From: Candidatus Krumholzibacteriia bacterium
GTDB lineage: Bacteria > Krumholzibacteriota > Krumholzibacteriia > LZORAL124-64-63
Direction: 5' to 3'
NCBI GenBank assembly: GCA_016744275.1
Contig: JADGEP010000248.1
Coordinates: 1 to 6,052 of the forward strand
DNA: 6,052 nucleotides
Part shown: positions 5,223-6,052 of the stretch, in pieces
Layout of the letters: each line of letters begins with the position of its first letter
Numbering within the stretch: position 1 is the first letter of the stretch
Program-made: the position numbers and the translations under genes
Notes under the pieces: model-generated
The model's database searches: none
What the model was told of the DNA's origin: nothing
What the model saw: the letters and a program-made list of their open reading frames with translations, nothing else

Positions 5223-5916
5223 AAAATGGCTGCTTGATCGCTTCACATACAAATCGGACCAGAGATGATCCCGCCCGGCACACCCCGCTGAATTCCTTCA
5301 TGAAATCTGTTCCCGTCACCTGCCGCTGAGTCAATGGCGCCACGGCAATGAAGTCTTTCATCTTCAACACCTCGATCATGGGGTGGTCCTTGTCATAGCC
5401 TTTGGGCGGCCGCTTCAGCCGGTCCCCGGCGACGGTGAATTTTTCGGTAAAGGCCTTGTTGCCCACCGCCTTCTTCCACTGGGCCGGATGCTCCGCCACG
5501 TGCTCGCGCAACATCTTCAGGGTCGGACTGTCCGGACGCCAGATTCCCACGCCCACCCAATTGTGTCCCGGCTCCAGATTCAAATAGAACCCCGGCGTGT
5601 GGGCATCCTTGCCCGCCAGATGTTTGAAATAGATACCGGTGAAGGTCTTGTACGGGCTCTTGTCTTTGGCAAACCGCACGTCGCGATAGATCCGGAACAG
5701 TGAGCCCCCATTCCCGCGCGGATCAGCCCGAAAGTGCGGGCTGATACGGTCCAGGTGTTGGCCAAATTCCAGGATAAAACCCAACGCCGGATCCTTCAGA
5801 TCCTTGATATAGCGGTGCTTGTTTTCGTTGAACCATTCGCGATCATTGTTGGCCTTCAGATCACGCATGAATTTGAAAAGTGCGGGCGTGAAGTGGCGTT
5901 GGGCGGAGGTCGGCAT
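5221..5916 (-). CDS. DUF2461 / TIGR02453 family protein of unknown function
   Basis: A 231-residue soluble protein with the pattern of the DUF2461 family throughout. FTPALFKFMRDLKANNDREWF (split here as residues 9-15 and on to 29) is the conserved opening, with the Asn-Asn-x-x-Glu-Trp-Phe core. Next come the KHRY region at 33-36, the family's most conserved block SLFRIYRDVRF then KDKSPYKT (about 72-90), GFYLNLEP (108-115) and the VGVGIWRP segment (121-128). The length is usual for the family and the gene looks intact. Its biochemical role is not established; proteins of this family are widespread, usually as lone genes. The ATG has a modest AGGA (complement of 5923-5926) 6 nt upstream. It converges on the secreted-protein gene and its TAA stop lies inside the T-tail of that gene's terminator, so the two ends are packed without spare sequence. 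A partial gene lies 59 nt upstream on the same strand, so cotranscription is possible. Confidence 0.92.
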   Translation of the reverse strand: MPTSAQRHFTPALFKFMRDLKANNDREWFNENKHRYIKDLKDPALGFILEFGQHLDRISPHFRADPRGNGGSLFRIYRDVRFAKDKSPYKTFTGIYFKHLAGKDAHTPGFYLNLEPGHNWVGVGIWRPDSPTLKMLREHVAEHPAQWKKAVGNKAFTEKFTVAGDRLKRPPKGYDKDHPMIEVLKMKDFIAVAPLTQRQVTGTDFMKEFSGVCRAGSSLVRFVCEAIKQPF

Positions 5917-5957
5917 GCACAGTCCTGTCTGGTTGTCTGTCGGTCAGGTATAGCTAT

Positions 5958-5975
5958 CTGCAGTCACTCTGCAGT
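5958..5975. repeat. Two CTGCAGT copies at 11-bp spacing
   Basis: CTGCAGT occurs at 5958-5964 and again at 5969-5975. Since CTGCAG is itself palindromic, the pair can also form a 6-bp stem with a 5-nt loop. It lies just after the stop of the right-edge minus-strand gene and 42 bases before the DUF2461 start, so it may be a weak hairpin at the end of that gene or a one-helical-turn protein site. Confidence 0.4.
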
Positions 5976-6052
5976 TTAGTCGTCTTCGCAATTGGCCACC
6001 ACATCGACGTGACCCTCGACCCCTGAGATCGTCACGCTCAGGACAATGGGAC
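5976..6052 (-). CDS. C-terminus of an unidentified protein (partial, runs off right edge)
   Basis: On the minus strand one frame reads 24 codons, PIVLSVTISGVEGHVDVVAN and then Cys-Glu-Asp-Asp, ending in TAA (complement of 5976-5978). The alternation of hydrophobic and polar residues (VTISGVEGHVDVV) looks like a beta-strand pair, and the acidic end is typical of a true C-terminus. The other minus-strand frames are less protein-like. It is too short to name a family. It lies 59 nt before the DUF2461 gene on the same strand and may form an operon with it. Confidence 0.45.
   Translation of the reverse strand, partial: PIVLSVTISGVEGHVDVVANCEDD

Overview
The window (about 60% GC in its genes) comes from a free-living bacterium. 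The best clue to lineage is the secreted protein, which ends in a FlgD-Ig/'sorting' type C-terminal domain (APNPFNP, VYNIRGQKVRTL and ASGAYF motifs). Such tails are common in Fibrobacterota-Chlorobiota-Bacteroidota relatives and uncultured candidate phyla (Krumholzibacteriota, Eisenbacteria, Latescibacterota, KSB1 and the like). This placement is inference; no rRNA or other phylogenetic marker is present.

Left part (1-784): on the minus strand, an Rrf2-family Fe-S type transcription regulator is followed by the first 43 codons of a membrane-anchored protein that leaves the window. The 104-bp gap between them holds a good promoter overlapped by an 11-bp imperfect inverted repeat. A second, smaller inverted repeat with the same CTACC/GGTAG core lies over the regulator's own ribosome-binding site. 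This looks like a small redox, iron or NO-responsive regulon with autoregulation.

Middle part (785-2759): on the plus strand, a 121-residue orphan CRP-like effector-domain protein without HTH is followed after 13 nt by a complete, catalytically intact cofactor-independent phosphoglycerate mutase (gpmI). gpmI ends in three consecutive in-frame stop codons.

Right part (2760-5222): an extended -10 promoter precedes a roughly 360-nt non-coding leader rich in predicted stem-loops. Then comes a 645-residue exported protein made of OB-fold-like beta domains, an Ig-like segment and the FlgD-Ig tail. Its codon choice is strikingly restricted (no TTA, CTA or TCA), as in highly expressed genes, and it ends at a strong intrinsic terminator. 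Convergent to it (5221-5916, minus) is a DUF2461-family protein of unknown function. The last 77 bases look like the 3' end of another minus-strand gene.

No tRNA, rRNA, CRISPR array, insertion sequence or clear sign of recent transfer is visible. The most promising undescribed elements are the structured leader of the secreted-protein gene, the shared Rrf2 operators, and the orphan cNMP-like protein coupled to gpmI.
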